Source of the DNA: UBA2428 sp002343545
GTDB lineage: Bacteria; Bdellovibrionota; UBA2428
Assembly: GCA_937952285.1 (NCBI GenBank)
Contig: CALFZE010000045.1
Span: 1-35,998, forward strand
Direction: 5' to 3'
DNA: 35,998 nt
The notes under the pieces are model-generated. The model did no database searches and was not told the origin of the DNA. It saw only the letters and a program-made list of their open reading frames with translations. Positions 17,003 through 25,031 of this stretch are shown piece after piece. Position 1 is the first letter of the stretch. Each line of letters starts with the position of its first letter. Position numbers and translations under genes: made by a program.

Positions 17003-17587
17003 ATGAAATCTACCATTCTTGTCCTCGCGTCCTTGGTCGGTGCGAATGCTTGGGCGGCGCCCTCCCTGGGTTCCTGGGCCGGAAACTACGAGCCGGTCGA
17101 AAACTGTCTCGTCGAAGCCGACCGGGTCGCGAACGGATTGGGCCGAGAATACGGCTTCCACCCGGTCGTCCGCTTCGGCCTTTCGGCTTCGGATTGGTTG
17201 AGCGTGGCTCTGCAAGTCGAGCGGGGTCCCCGCTCCGGAAACGCCTCGACCGGCTTTTCGTCGGGATTCGACTGGTACGGGCCTCGGCTCGGTCGTCAGA
17301 CTCGGACCTTCCCGCCCAAACTGCCCAGCTGGAACGACTCGAGCACCGGATCCCACCGCGTTCTCGAGCTCCGTAACGAGGGTAAGACGCTCACGATCGA
17401 CTACCGCACGACCTCCCTCGAGCTGCCCTACATCCCGACCGGAAAAGTCCAGATTTTCTTCCAACTCACGGCGGAAGCCGGGGGCCTCTATACCCTCGAG
17501 TTCCGAAGCTCACTCAACAGCTCCGGAGACAAAAGCGTGAACCGACTTCATCGCTGCAAAATGCGCAAACTTGAAGCGGGCACCTAG
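17003..17587 (+). CDS. Secreted protein of unknown function, 194 aa
   Basis: I start at the ATG at 17003, which has an AAGGAGG site about 5 bases upstream. A longer frame exists upstream but has no signal or ribosome-binding site. The signal peptide is MKSTILVLASLVGANAWA|A. The mature chain starts APSLGSWAGNYEPVENCLVEADRVANG and is rich in Ser/Thr/Gly, aromatic residues and alternating hydrophobic strands, with Cys near both ends (ENC and HRC). This suggests a lipocalin- or beta-sandwich-like periplasmic protein with one disulphide, which is inference. The stop codon overlaps the convergent M23 peptidase stop by 4 bases. Confidence 0.75.
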   Translation: MKSTILVLASLVGANAWAAPSLGSWAGNYEPVENCLVEADRVANGLGREYGFHPVVRFGLSASDWLSVALQVERGPRSGNASTGFSSGFDWYGPRLGRQTRTFPPKLPSWNDSSTGSHRVLELRNEGKTLTIDYRTTSLELPYIPTGKVQIFFQLTAEAGGLYTLEFRSSLNSSGDKSVNRLHRCKMRKLEAGT

Positions 17588-18249
17588 TCCAGGTCGCCCT
17601 CGACCAAGGCCTGCTCGTAACCCGGCCAGAGGATCGAAAGCGGGTCGATGGGATCGGCCCCCTTTCGCAATTCGAAGTGCAAGTGAGGGCCTTGCGCCCT
17701 TCCCGAGCGTCCCGAGTAGCCGATGAGCTGGCCCTTGCGGACCTTACGACCAACGCCCACGACGTACTTGGAAAGGTGGGCGTAGGCCGTCGACCAGCCC
17801 CCGCCATGGTCGATCACAATGAGACGACCGTAGCCCCGCAGGCGCGAGCCGCGGTAGATGACCGTGCCATCGGCCGAGGAGAGGATCGCCGTGCCCGTGG
17901 GGGCCCGCAGATCGATACCGTCGTGCATCCGCTTCGTCGTGCGCCAACCGTAGAATTGCAAGATGACGGGCTTCTGCACGGGCCAGTCGAAGGCGGGTCG
18001 CGTGGGATCCGCCCGGCGACGGGCCGGCCCCGAAGAAGAACCCGCCGACCCGAAATCCGTTTCGACCGTCGAAGGAACGGGCGGCGTCACCGGACGCGCG
18101 GAACGATCCGCCCTTGGCGCCTGCGCGCGGCCAAGGCGCGAGGAGCTCGCGCACCCCGTCGCCAGGGTTGCGAGCACGATCCCGATCAACGCCCGGCTTA
18201 ACCTCGGCGCGAACGGGAACGCGTCGCCAAGGGGCCTTCCAAGTCCCAC
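17584..18249 (-). CDS. M23-family peptidase lipoprotein (NlpD/LytM type)
   Basis: A 221-residue lipoprotein with a LytM/M23 zinc endopeptidase domain, a type that cleaves peptidoglycan cross-links or activates amidases. The start is a GTG at 18249 with GGAGGA about 9 bases upstream, and it overlaps the surE gene by 52 bases. The signal peptide ends at ATGC (Cys33). A Pro/Ser-rich linker follows. In the M23 domain all zinc and catalytic residues are present: His109 and Asp113 in HDGIDL, His158 in AYAHLS, and His189/His191 in HLHFE. The site is therefore intact, unlike in the degenerate E. coli NlpD. No LysM domain is seen. Adjacency to surE recalls the surE-pcm-nlpD-rpoS cluster, without pcm or rpoS. 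Confidence 0.92.
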   Translation of the reverse strand: MGLGRPLGDAFPFAPRLSRALIGIVLATLATGCASSSRLGRAQAPRADRSARPVTPPVPSTVETDFGSAGSSSGPARRRADPTRPAFDWPVQKPVILQFYGWRTTKRMHDGIDLRAPTGTAILSSADGTVIYRGSRLRGYGRLIVIDHGGGWSTAYAHLSKYVVGVGRKVRKGQLIGYSGRSGRAQGPHLHFELRKGADPIDPLSILWPGYEQALVEGDLD

Positions 18250-19094
18250 CGGCTCAGATCCTCCATGAATTCGTACTGGGTCACGTCGATCTTGCAGGGC
18301 GTGATCGAGATGTAATGTTTGTCGAGGACTTCGCAGTCCGAGCCCTCGATCGGACGGAAGCCGGCGTAGAGACCGCCGAGCCAGTAGTAAGGCTTGCCGC
18401 GGCTATCGCGCTTCTCTTCGATCTTATCCGTATAGATTCTGAAGCCTTGGCGCGAAACCCGAACGCCTTTGATCTTGGCCTTCGGCACGTTGGGGAAGTT
18501 GATGTTGAGGAGGCAATGCGGGGGGATACCGTGCTCGAGGACCTGCGGCACGAGGTGCGCGATGTACTCGGCGGCGTCCTCGAAGTGCGGTTTCGTCTTG
18601 CTGCCCGGCTCGGCGTGGTAATCGAGCGAGGTGGCCATGGCCGGGATCCCGAGCACGGCGCCTTCGCGGGCGGCCGCCACGGTGCCCGAGTAGTACATGT
18701 CGTTGCCGACGTTCACGCCGTTGTTGATCCCCGAAATGATGATGTCGGGGCGGGTCTTCAGAACCTGGCGCAAACCGAGGTAGACGCAATCGGCGGGGGT
18801 CCCGCTCGTCGCCCACTGGTCGATGCGCTTTTCCTCGCTGACGTGGAACATACGGATCGGCTTATGCAGGGTGAGCGCGTGGCCCATCGTGCTCTGTTCG
18901 CGTTCCGGCGCGACGATCGTCACGTGACCGATGCGGCTCAGCGCCTTCGCGAGGGCTTGGATCCCCGGGCTCTTGATGCCGTCGTCGTTGGAAAGGAGAA
19001 TGCGAATGCCGTCTTTCTTCTTTTTTCCGGCGCCTTTGGCGATCGGACTCAGAACGGCGGATTTCGCGGTGTTCGTCTTGGTGCGTGAAGCCAT
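18198..19094 (-). CDS. surE: SurE, 5'/3'-nucleotidase
   Basis: A 298-residue metal-dependent nucleotidase that removes phosphate from nucleoside monophosphates and short polyphosphates in the cytosol. The signature SNDDG (Asp37/Asp38) opens the Rossmann-like core. SGINNGVNVGNDMYYSGTVAAAREG, the family's central metal and dimer region, is intact. A Lys-rich N-terminal extension of about 28 residues precedes the usual start, and the C-terminus carries an Arg/Ser tail that overlaps the M23 gene. No Shine-Dalgarno is visible: a TAGATT hexamer lies exactly six bases before the ATG, so translation may start on a leaderless mRNA. Confidence 0.95.
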   Translation of the reverse strand: MASRTKTNTAKSAVLSPIAKGAGKKKKDGIRILLSNDDGIKSPGIQALAKALSRIGHVTIVAPEREQSTMGHALTLHKPIRMFHVSEEKRIDQWATSGTPADCVYLGLRQVLKTRPDIIISGINNGVNVGNDMYYSGTVAAAREGAVLGIPAMATSLDYHAEPGSKTKPHFEDAAEYIAHLVPQVLEHGIPPHCLLNINFPNVPKAKIKGVRVSRQGFRIYTDKIEEKRDSRGKPYYWLGGLYAGFRPIEGSDCEVLDKHYISITPCKIDVTQYEFMEDLSRWDLEGPLATRSRSRRG

Positions 19095-19106
19095 CGATTT
19101 AATCTA
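19095..19106 (-). promoter_or_regulatory. -10-like TAGATT directly upstream of surE (leaderless start)
   Basis: On the minus strand TAGATT (19101-19106), then six bases, then the surE ATG. No Shine-Dalgarno fits in between. The same hexamer with the same 6-base gap precedes the ubiB-like gene, and a perfect TATAAT with the same gap precedes the gene ending at 30722. No strong -35 box is seen. Confidence 0.45.
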
Positions 19107-19266
19107 ATGGAGCTTTCGCCATTTCCATAGCCCACCGCCGCAACGCGTCTTAAGCTTGTGAACTTTGACGTGATCGACCGATCCGCCCGGGAATTTGTGC
19201 TAACCTTCGGGGCGTCCGCTCAATCTAGTTATCGGACGTTGTTAAGGAGCGAAACATCTCAAGGCC

Positions 19267-21084
19267 ATGAGTCAGTCCAGTCAGATTATCAATGACATGT
19301 CGATCCAGTTCGCCACGGTGAACGGTTCGGGCTCGCAGAGCGCGAACAATATCATCACCAAAGGCATTTTCCGGATGGGGATTCCGGTCGGACCGAAGAA
19401 CCTCTTCCCCTCGAACATCCAGGGTCTCCCGACTTGGTACACGATTCGTGTTTCCAAGGACGGATACCGGGCTCGCAAGAAAGAGCTCGATTGGGTCGTT
19501 TGCATGAACCCGGACACGCTCGTCGAAGACGTGAACTCGGTTCAACCGGGCGGTGTCGTCGTTTACAACACGGACATCCTGCCGAAGGGCTACACCCCGA
19601 CCCGCAAGGACGTCATCTACTACCCCGTGCCCTTCACTTCGCTCGCGCGGGACAAAGTCAAGGACGTCAAGCTTCGCAAGATGCTCGTGAACGTCCTTTA
19701 CGTGGGCGTACTGACCGAGCTTTTGAGCCTCGACCTCGAAGTTATCAAGGGCGTCATCAAGGACACCTTCGCCTCCAAGCCGAAGGCCATCGACGCCAAC
19801 GTCGAAGCTCTCGAAGCGGGCATCAACTACGCGAAGGAAAACCTCAAGAAGCAGGACAACTACCGTCTCGAGAAGATGGACGAGAACAAGGGTCTCTTCC
19901 TCTCCGACGGTAACCAGCTCGCCGCGCTCGGCTCCGTCATGGGCGGCTGCACGGTCTGCGCTTGGTACCCCATCACGCCTTCCTCCTCGCTTTGCGAGAG
20001 CTTCATCGCCTTCACCGAGAAGCACCGCCAAGACGGCAAGGGCACGAAGAACGTCGGCATCATCCAGGCCGAAGACGAACTCGCTTCGCTCGGTATGGTG
20101 CTCGGTGCCGGTTGGGCCGGTGCCCGCGCGATGACGGCGACCTCGGGTCCCGGCGTCTCGCTCATGGGTGAGTTCGCGGGTCTCGCGTACTTCGCCGAGA
20201 TCCCGGCCGTCATCTTCGACGTCCAGCGCATGGGCCCCTCGACGGGTCTCCCCACGCGCACCTGCCAAGCCGACATCCTCCAGGCCGTCACTCTCTCGCA
20301 CGGCGACAAGCGCCACCCGATCATCATCCCGGGCGGCGCTGAAGAAGCCTACGAATTCGCCCGCATCAGCTTTGACGTTGCCGAGCAGCTTCAGCAGCTC
20401 GTCTTCGTCATGCTCGACCTCGATCTCGGCATGAACATCTGGAACTGCCAACAGCTCCCCTACCCGACGGATGGCTTCAAGCGCGGCAAGGTCCTCACGG
20501 CCGAGCAGCTCGAGAAGACGAAGGACTGGGGCCGTTACAAAGACGTCGACGGCGACGGCGTGTGCTACCGTACGCTGCCCGGCACGGACCACGCTCGCGC
20601 GGCCTACTTCACGCGCGGCACGGGTCACACCGAGTACGCCACGTACTCCGAGAAGCCCGAAGACTGGCAAAAGAACATCGAGCGCCTCAACAAAAAGTGG
20701 ACGACGGCGCTCAAGTACGTTCCCAAGCCGGTCGTCGACGACAAGGGCCACAAGGTTGGCATCATCGCTTACGGCACGACGGATCTTTGCATGCGCGAGA
20801 GCCGCGACCAGATGAAGCGTGAGCACAACCTCGACGCGGACTACCTCCGTATTCGCTCGGTTCCCTTCCACGACGAAGTCAAAGCCTTCTTCGAGAAGCA
20901 CGACCGCGTTTACGTCATCGACCAGAACCGCGACGGTCAGATGGAGCAGCTGCTCCGTATGAACTACACGGAAGGTCGCATCACCGATAAGATCCGCTCG
21001 GTCCGTCACTACAACGGCATGCCGCTCGACGCGCGCACCGTGACCGACGCCATCCTGAGCTTCGAGAAAGGAAACGCGCGATGA
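19267..21084 (+). CDS. 2-oxoacid:acceptor oxidoreductase, fused gamma-alpha subunit
   Basis: A 605-residue subunit of a pyruvate/2-oxoglutarate:ferredoxin-type oxidoreductase, which oxidatively decarboxylates a 2-oxoacid to its acyl-CoA. A gamma-type domain (about 8-165; NGSGSQSANNIITKGIFRMGIPVGPKNLFPSNIQGLPTWYTIRVS) is fused in front of the alpha domain. The alpha domain starts near residue 213 with the pyrimidine-binding region (DGNQLAALGSVMGGCTVCAWYPITPSSSLCE, then QAEDELASLGMVLGAGWAGARAMTATSGPG). This architecture is usual for the KorA-type two-subunit enzymes. An AAGGAG lies 18 bases before the ATG, unusually far. The stop overlaps the beta-subunit start as ATGA. Substrate (2-oxoglutarate or another oxoacid) is not decided. 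Confidence 0.93.
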   Translation: MSQSSQIINDMSIQFATVNGSGSQSANNIITKGIFRMGIPVGPKNLFPSNIQGLPTWYTIRVSKDGYRARKKELDWVVCMNPDTLVEDVNSVQPGGVVVYNTDILPKGYTPTRKDVIYYPVPFTSLARDKVKDVKLRKMLVNVLYVGVLTELLSLDLEVIKGVIKDTFASKPKAIDANVEALEAGINYAKENLKKQDNYRLEKMDENKGLFLSDGNQLAALGSVMGGCTVCAWYPITPSSSLCESFIAFTEKHRQDGKGTKNVGIIQAEDELASLGMVLGAGWAGARAMTATSGPGVSLMGEFAGLAYFAEIPAVIFDVQRMGPSTGLPTRTCQADILQAVTLSHGDKRHPIIIPGGAEEAYEFARISFDVAEQLQQLVFVMLDLDLGMNIWNCQQLPYPTDGFKRGKVLTAEQLEKTKDWGRYKDVDGDGVCYRTLPGTDHARAAYFTRGTGHTEYATYSEKPEDWQKNIERLNKKWTTALKYVPKPVVDDKGHKVGIIAYGTTDLCMRESRDQMKREHNLDADYLRIRSVPFHDEVKAFFEKHDRVYVIDQNRDGQMEQLLRMNYTEGRITDKIRSVRHYNGMPLDARTVTDAILSFEKGNAR

Positions 21085-22130
21085 GCGCTGATACGCCGAC
21101 CCCGGCCGCCGAACCCACCAACCGTAGCGGCTTCGTTAAGAACGCCTACGAAGGCCTGCCCTCGACGCTTTGCTCGGGCTGCGGCCACGACTCGATCACC
21201 CGTCACATCATTTCGGGTTATTGGGAACTGGGCGTGAACCCGCACTTCGTCGCGAAGCTTTCGGGTATCGGTTGCTCGTCCAAGACCCCGGCCTACTTCC
21301 TGCGCGAAGCGCACGGTTTCAACACCGTCCATGGACGGATGCCGTCGGTCGCCGCGGGCGCCAAACTCGCCAACAACAAGCTGCACCTCATCGGCGTCTC
21401 CGGCGACGGCGACACGGCGTCCATCGGCATGGGCCAATTCGTCCACATGGTCCGTCGTAACCTCGAGATCGTCTACATCGTCGAGAACAACGGCGTGTAC
21501 GGCCTCACGAAGGGTCAATTCTCGGCGACGGCCGACATCGGCTCCGTCCTCAAAAAAGGCGAAGTCAACGAGCTGCCCGACATCGACGTCTGCACGATGG
21601 CGATCCAACTCGGATGCAATTACGTGGCGCGCTCCTTCTCGGGCGACGCCAAGCAGATGGTGCCCCTCATGAAGGGCGCGATCTCGCACAACGGTACGGC
21701 GATGCTCGACGTCGTCAGCCCCTGCGTGACCTTCAACAACCACGAAGGTTCCACGCGCTCTTTCACCGCGGTGAAGGCGAACGACGTGCCCCTGCACGAT
21801 CTCGGCTTTCACCCCTATTTCCAAACCCCCGAGGTTGAGCTCAAGCCGGGCGAAGAACGCGAAGTCGAACTTCCCGACGGCTCGGTCATCCGCATGAAGA
21901 AACTTGCGGCCGACTACGACCCGACCGACCGCATGCGCGCGATCGCTACGATCGCCGAAGCGAAAGCGAAGGGTCAGCTTCTCACCGGCCTTCTCTACGT
22001 GAACACGAAGCAGAATAAGCCGATGGTCGAGCACCTCAAATTGACCGGCACCCCCCTTCACGCCCTCGGCGAGAAGGAATGCCTTATCCCACAGGATGCC
22101 TTTGAAAAGATCCAAAACCGCTGGCGCTAA
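21081..22130 (+). CDS. 2-oxoacid:acceptor oxidoreductase, beta (TPP-binding) subunit
   Basis: A 349-residue beta subunit holding thiamine diphosphate and an iron-sulphur cluster. CSGCGH (Cys31, Cys34) and a further Cys at 65 (GIGCSSK) are the expected cluster ligands. GDGDTASIG (108-116) and NNGVYGLTKGQ (136-146) form the TPP/Mg site. The order and lengths fit KorB-type proteins. It is translationally coupled to the alpha subunit (ATGA) and its end overlaps the rnr start by 35 bases. No separate ferredoxin-like delta subunit is encoded nearby, so the electron acceptor must come from elsewhere. Confidence 0.94.
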   Translation: MSADTPTPAAEPTNRSGFVKNAYEGLPSTLCSGCGHDSITRHIISGYWELGVNPHFVAKLSGIGCSSKTPAYFLREAHGFNTVHGRMPSVAAGAKLANNKLHLIGVSGDGDTASIGMGQFVHMVRRNLEIVYIVENNGVYGLTKGQFSATADIGSVLKKGEVNELPDIDVCTMAIQLGCNYVARSFSGDAKQMVPLMKGAISHNGTAMLDVVSPCVTFNNHEGSTRSFTAVKANDVPLHDLGFHPYFQTPEVELKPGEEREVELPDGSVIRMKKLAADYDPTDRMRAIATIAEAKAKGQLLTGLLYVNTKQNKPMVEHLKLTGTPLHALGEKECLIPQDAFEKIQNRWR

Positions 22131-24675
22131 ACGAGGGGGCGGCCGTGGCCGCTCCTCTCCTTCCACTACGACCTCGTCCTCCAAAGGAGGGCGGGGTCGC
22201 GCCCACGCGCGGAGCGACGTTTCCGATCGCTCTCAGTCTAAACGTCCCCATAACTCGAAGTTTCGCGAGACGATCCGTCGTCCCGAAGAGGAACGAGCCG
22301 CGCAAGCGGGCCCCCGCGGAAATTACCGCGGCAAGGGCCCCCAGAGCCGCGGCGCGGAACGGGATGACCCCCGAGACTTCGATCCCTCCCAAGAAGGCGC
22401 GGAACGCCGCCAGGGAGATCGCCGCGGCGGCAACGACCGTCGCTCGGCTCCGGGTTCGGGCTACGGTTCGACGGCCTCCGGCGCCCACGCCTTCCAACCC
22501 GGAAAAGGTGCGCCCGGCCGCAACCAGAAGTTCCCGCGTTTCGAAGCACCGACGCCTCAAAACGCTCCCCGTCCCTTCTTCAAGCGCCAGGAAGACGCCC
22601 GCACGCGGCCGATCGAACGAGACGAAGACGAGGTCGGCGTCCCTCGGCCGCCCCGTCCGGCGGAGGGCTCGACGCAGGTCATGGAAGGTCGCATCGACCT
22701 CCACCCCGACGGCTTCGGTTTCCTGATCGCGAAAGATCCCAAGCTACCGAACGTCTACGTCGGCGCCGAATCGCTTAAGCACGTCATGCACCGGGACACG
22801 GTGCGCGTGCGCGTCGAAAAGAGCTTCGACGGCGGCGCAAAACTTCGCGGCAGCGTCATCGAGATCCTCGGCCGCCACCAGAAAGAGTTCATGGGCGTCG
22901 TGCGTCCGTACAAGGGTGGCGTCCTCGTCATTCCCACGGAAGCGCGCGACCGCAAGCACTCGTTCAAAGCCGAGACCACGACCAACCCGCAACTCGAAGA
23001 GATCAAGTCGGGCACGCCCGTGCTCTGCCGTATCCTGACCTACCCTTCGAACATGCCCGGCACGGTCGAGATCGTGCAGGCCATCGAAGATCCTTCGGCG
23101 CCGCACAACGACACGCTCCGCGTTTTGATCGAAGCCTCGTGGCCGCGCGAGTTCTCGCGCGCCGCCCTCGACGAAGCGGAAAAGCGCGCGGCCTCTTGGA
23201 AACAAGAGATCGACCCGCGTCGCCGCGACATCACGCATTTGCCCCTCGTCACGATCGACGGCCGCGACGCGCGCGACTTCGACGACGCCGTCTGCGCCGT
23301 GCGCGAAGGCCAGTCGACGCGCCTTTGGGTCGCGATCGCCGACGTCTCGCACTTCGTGCGACCCGGCTCGACGCTCGACCGCGAGGCCTTCGCCAAGTCG
23401 ACCTCGGCCTACTTCCCCGATCACGTCGTGCCGATGCTCCCCGAGATCCTCTCGAACGGCGTCTGCTCGCTGAACCCCTTCGAAGAACGCGCGTGTCTCG
23501 TTTGCGAGATGCTCATCGGCCCGCGCGGCCAGCTCGAAAGCTATGAGTTCTACGAAGGCCTCATGCTCTCGAAGCGTCGCCTGACCTACGAGCAGATGCA
23601 GGCCTTCATCGAGGACGAACCGTGGGCCCGCAACGAGCTCGCGACGCTCCAAGAGAGCCTGGGCGAGCTCATCGCGGTCTACCGCCGCCTACGCGAGGCC
23701 CGCACGCAACGCGGCTCGATCGACCTTGATCTTCCGGAAGCCCAGGTCATCCTGAGCCGCGAAGGCGAAGTCCTCGACATCCAAACGCGCACGCGTCTCG
23801 ACGCCCACCGGCTCATCGAGGAATGCATGCTCGTCGCGAACGAAGCGGCCGCGGCCTTCCTCTACCGCGCCGGCAACGGCGCGGTCTACCGCATCCACGA
23901 AGCCCCCGATCCACGCCGCGTGGAGGACCTCAAAAAGTTCCTTCGCCTCGCGGGCATCATGGAAGAAAAATCCTCCAGGCCGACGCGCGAAAAGCTGAAA
24001 GCCGGCGATACGGACGAGAGCTTCACCGAGCCCTGGCAATTCGCCGAGCTGCTCGCGCGCCTCAAGCGGGACTTCGAGCCGGGCGATCCCATCGCCCGCG
24101 CCGCGCAAACGCTTGTGCTCCGCACGATGAAGCAGGCGCGCTACTCAACGGCGCGCGTGGGCCACTTCGCGCTCGCGTCCAAAGACTACACCCACTACAC
24201 CTCGCCGATCCGGCGTTACCCCGATCTCATGGTCCATCGCCTCATCAAGGAGAACCTCGGTTTCGAGCCCTACCTCCGCGGCGGCGTGGAACTCGAAGCG
24301 AACTGCTCGCATTGTAGCGACCAGGAACGCCTCGCCATGGATGCCGAACGTAAGCTCATCGAGATCAAGAAGTGCCGCTTCATGGAAGCCTTCCTCGGCG
24401 AGACTTTCGAAGGCTGGGTCACGGGCGTCATCGAGAAAGGCGTTTTCTGCCAGATCGACGGCCACTTCGTGGACGGCCTCGTGAACGAGCAAACGCTGCA
24501 CGACCGCGGCCGCTTCCACTTCGAGCCCGAACGCATGGCCTACATCGGCCCGGGCAAAGCCAAGATCACGCTCGGCTCGCGAGTGAAAGTCATGCTCGCG
24601 GCCGTCGACGTGATGACCCGCAAAATCGACTTCGACCTTCTCGAAGTCGACGGCGTTTCGGTCGGCAAAAAGTAG
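22096..24675 (+). CDS. rnr: Ribonuclease R (RNase II/RNB family) with a long disordered N-terminal tail
   Basis: An 859-residue 3'-to-5' exoribonuclease that degrades structured RNA. The first ~193 residues are a low-complexity Arg/Gly/Ser/Pro-rich tail (RGGGRGRSS, RRQGDRRGGNDRR). The cold-shock domains follow (from about 194; GRIDLHPDGFGFLIA). The RNB catalytic domain has TIDGRDARDFDDAV (from about 385), carrying the metal-binding aspartates, and TSPIRRYPDLMVHR. An S1 domain closes the protein (GETFEGWVTGVIEKGVFCQIDGHFVDGLV). The N-terminal winged helix and the Lys-rich C-terminal tail of E. coli RNase R are absent. The start lies inside the beta-subunit gene. A start near residue 197 would remove the tail, but I see no better ribosome-binding site there. 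Confidence 0.95.
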   Translation: MPLKRSKTAGAKRGGGRGRSSPSTTTSSSKGGRGRAHARSDVSDRSQSKRPHNSKFRETIRRPEEERAAQAGPRGNYRGKGPQSRGAERDDPRDFDPSQEGAERRQGDRRGGNDRRSAPGSGYGSTASGAHAFQPGKGAPGRNQKFPRFEAPTPQNAPRPFFKRQEDARTRPIERDEDEVGVPRPPRPAEGSTQVMEGRIDLHPDGFGFLIAKDPKLPNVYVGAESLKHVMHRDTVRVRVEKSFDGGAKLRGSVIEILGRHQKEFMGVVRPYKGGVLVIPTEARDRKHSFKAETTTNPQLEEIKSGTPVLCRILTYPSNMPGTVEIVQAIEDPSAPHNDTLRVLIEASWPREFSRAALDEAEKRAASWKQEIDPRRRDITHLPLVTIDGRDARDFDDAVCAVREGQSTRLWVAIADVSHFVRPGSTLDREAFAKSTSAYFPDHVVPMLPEILSNGVCSLNPFEERACLVCEMLIGPRGQLESYEFYEGLMLSKRRLTYEQMQAFIEDEPWARNELATLQESLGELIAVYRRLREARTQRGSIDLDLPEAQVILSREGEVLDIQTRTRLDAHRLIEECMLVANEAAAAFLYRAGNGAVYRIHEAPDPRRVEDLKKFLRLAGIMEEKSSRPTREKLKAGDTDESFTEPWQFAELLARLKRDFEPGDPIARAAQTLVLRTMKQARYSTARVGHFALASKDYTHYTSPIRRYPDLMVHRLIKENLGFEPYLRGGVELEANCSHCSDQERLAMDAERKLIEIKKCRFMEAFLGETFEGWVTGVIEKGVFCQIDGHFVDGLVNEQTLHDRGRFHFEPERMAYIGPGKAKITLGSRVKVMLAAVDVMTRKIDFDLLEVDGVSVGKK

Positions 24676-24686
24676 CTCGACCTCGG

Positions 24687-24716
24687 AGCCCTCCTTCGCG
24701 AAAGCTAAGGAGGGCT
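24687..24716 (+). terminator. Hairpin after rnr
   Basis: AGCCCTCCTT (24687-24696) and AAGGAGGGCT (24707-24716) form a perfect 10-bp stem with a 10-base loop, 12 bases after the rnr stop. There is no T-run. The first 29-bp dyad element begins at its last base and supplies a T5 tract about 20 bases further on. Confidence 0.7.
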
Positions 24717-24744
24717 TGTCCCAAAAAGACTTGCCAATTTTTCC
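24716..24744 (+). repeat. 29-bp dyad element, copy 1 (plus)
   Basis: TTGTCCC, 8 bases, TTGCCAA, then TTTTTCC. This is the most diverged copy: the second half-site is TTGCCAA rather than TTTACAA. It begins at the end of the rnr terminator stem. Confidence 0.7.
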
Positions 24745-24782
24745 GGGACCACTTTCTCCGACCGCCTCGATCTCAGCCCGAG

Positions 24783-24811
24783 TTGTCCCGCATTGGCTTT
24801 ACAATCTTTTC
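24783..24811 (+). repeat. 29-bp dyad element, copy 2 (plus)
   Basis: TTGTCCC, 8 bases (GCATTGGC), TTTACAA, then TCTTTTC. It starts 67 bp after copy 1. It is close to copy 5 on the other strand: GGCTTTACAA is identical. Confidence 0.85.
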
Positions 24812-24845
24812 TTAGCTACTTTCGCAAGAAACCGCGAAGCGCAGA

Positions 24846-24874
24846 TTGTCCCAGAACTCATTTACAACTTTTTA
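24846..24874 (+). repeat. 29-bp dyad element, copy 3 (plus)
   Basis: TTGTCCC, 8 bases (AGAACTCA), TTTACAA, then CTTTTTA. It starts 63 bp after copy 2. It is the last plus-oriented copy. Confidence 0.85.
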
Positions 24875-24928
24875 TTGGAGATTTTCTGTCGCTCACGCCG
24901 TCCGGGCGACCTTTCCAAAAACTTGCCG

Positions 24929-24957
24929 CGAAACATTGTAAATCTTTTACGGGACAC
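24929..24957 (-). repeat. 29-bp dyad element, copy 4 (minus)
   Basis: Read on the minus strand: GTGTCCC, 8 bases (GTAAAAGA), TTTACAA, then TGTTTCG. This is the first copy in the opposite orientation, so copies 3 and 4 face each other across 54 bp. Confidence 0.8.
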
Positions 24958-24994
24958 ATCCGGCTCACTTTCGGCCGCCCAAAAAACCAGCCCC

Positions 24995-25023
24995 GAAAAA
25001 GTTGTAAAGCCATTCCGGGACAA
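24995..25023 (-). repeat. 29-bp dyad element, copy 5 (minus)
   Basis: Read on the minus strand: TTGTCCC, 8 bases (GGAATGGC), TTTACAA, then CTTTTTC. The extended arms AAGTTGT/ACAACTT pair perfectly and a T-run follows, so on the minus strand this copy looks like a short terminator. It begins 8 bp after the stop codon of the HTH gene and is offset 66 bp from copy 4. Confidence 0.85.
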
Positions 25024-25031
25024 CTTCAGCC

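Noticed and set aside
19225..21009. 594-codon open frame antisense to the 2-oxoacid oxidoreductase
   Set aside because: It mirrors a fully conserved enzyme gene and shows only Val/Glu/Asp/Arg-rich shadow composition.
24716..25023. CRISPR array (29-bp repeats with roughly 34-54-bp spacers)
   Set aside because: Repeats are diverged from each other, lie in both orientations, contain an internal dyad, and no cas gene is nearby. Spacers also share short sequence with each other.
24716..25023. Integron attC sites
   Set aside because: The core does not fit the GTTRRRY/RYYYAAC half-sites, and there is no integrase or cassette gene.
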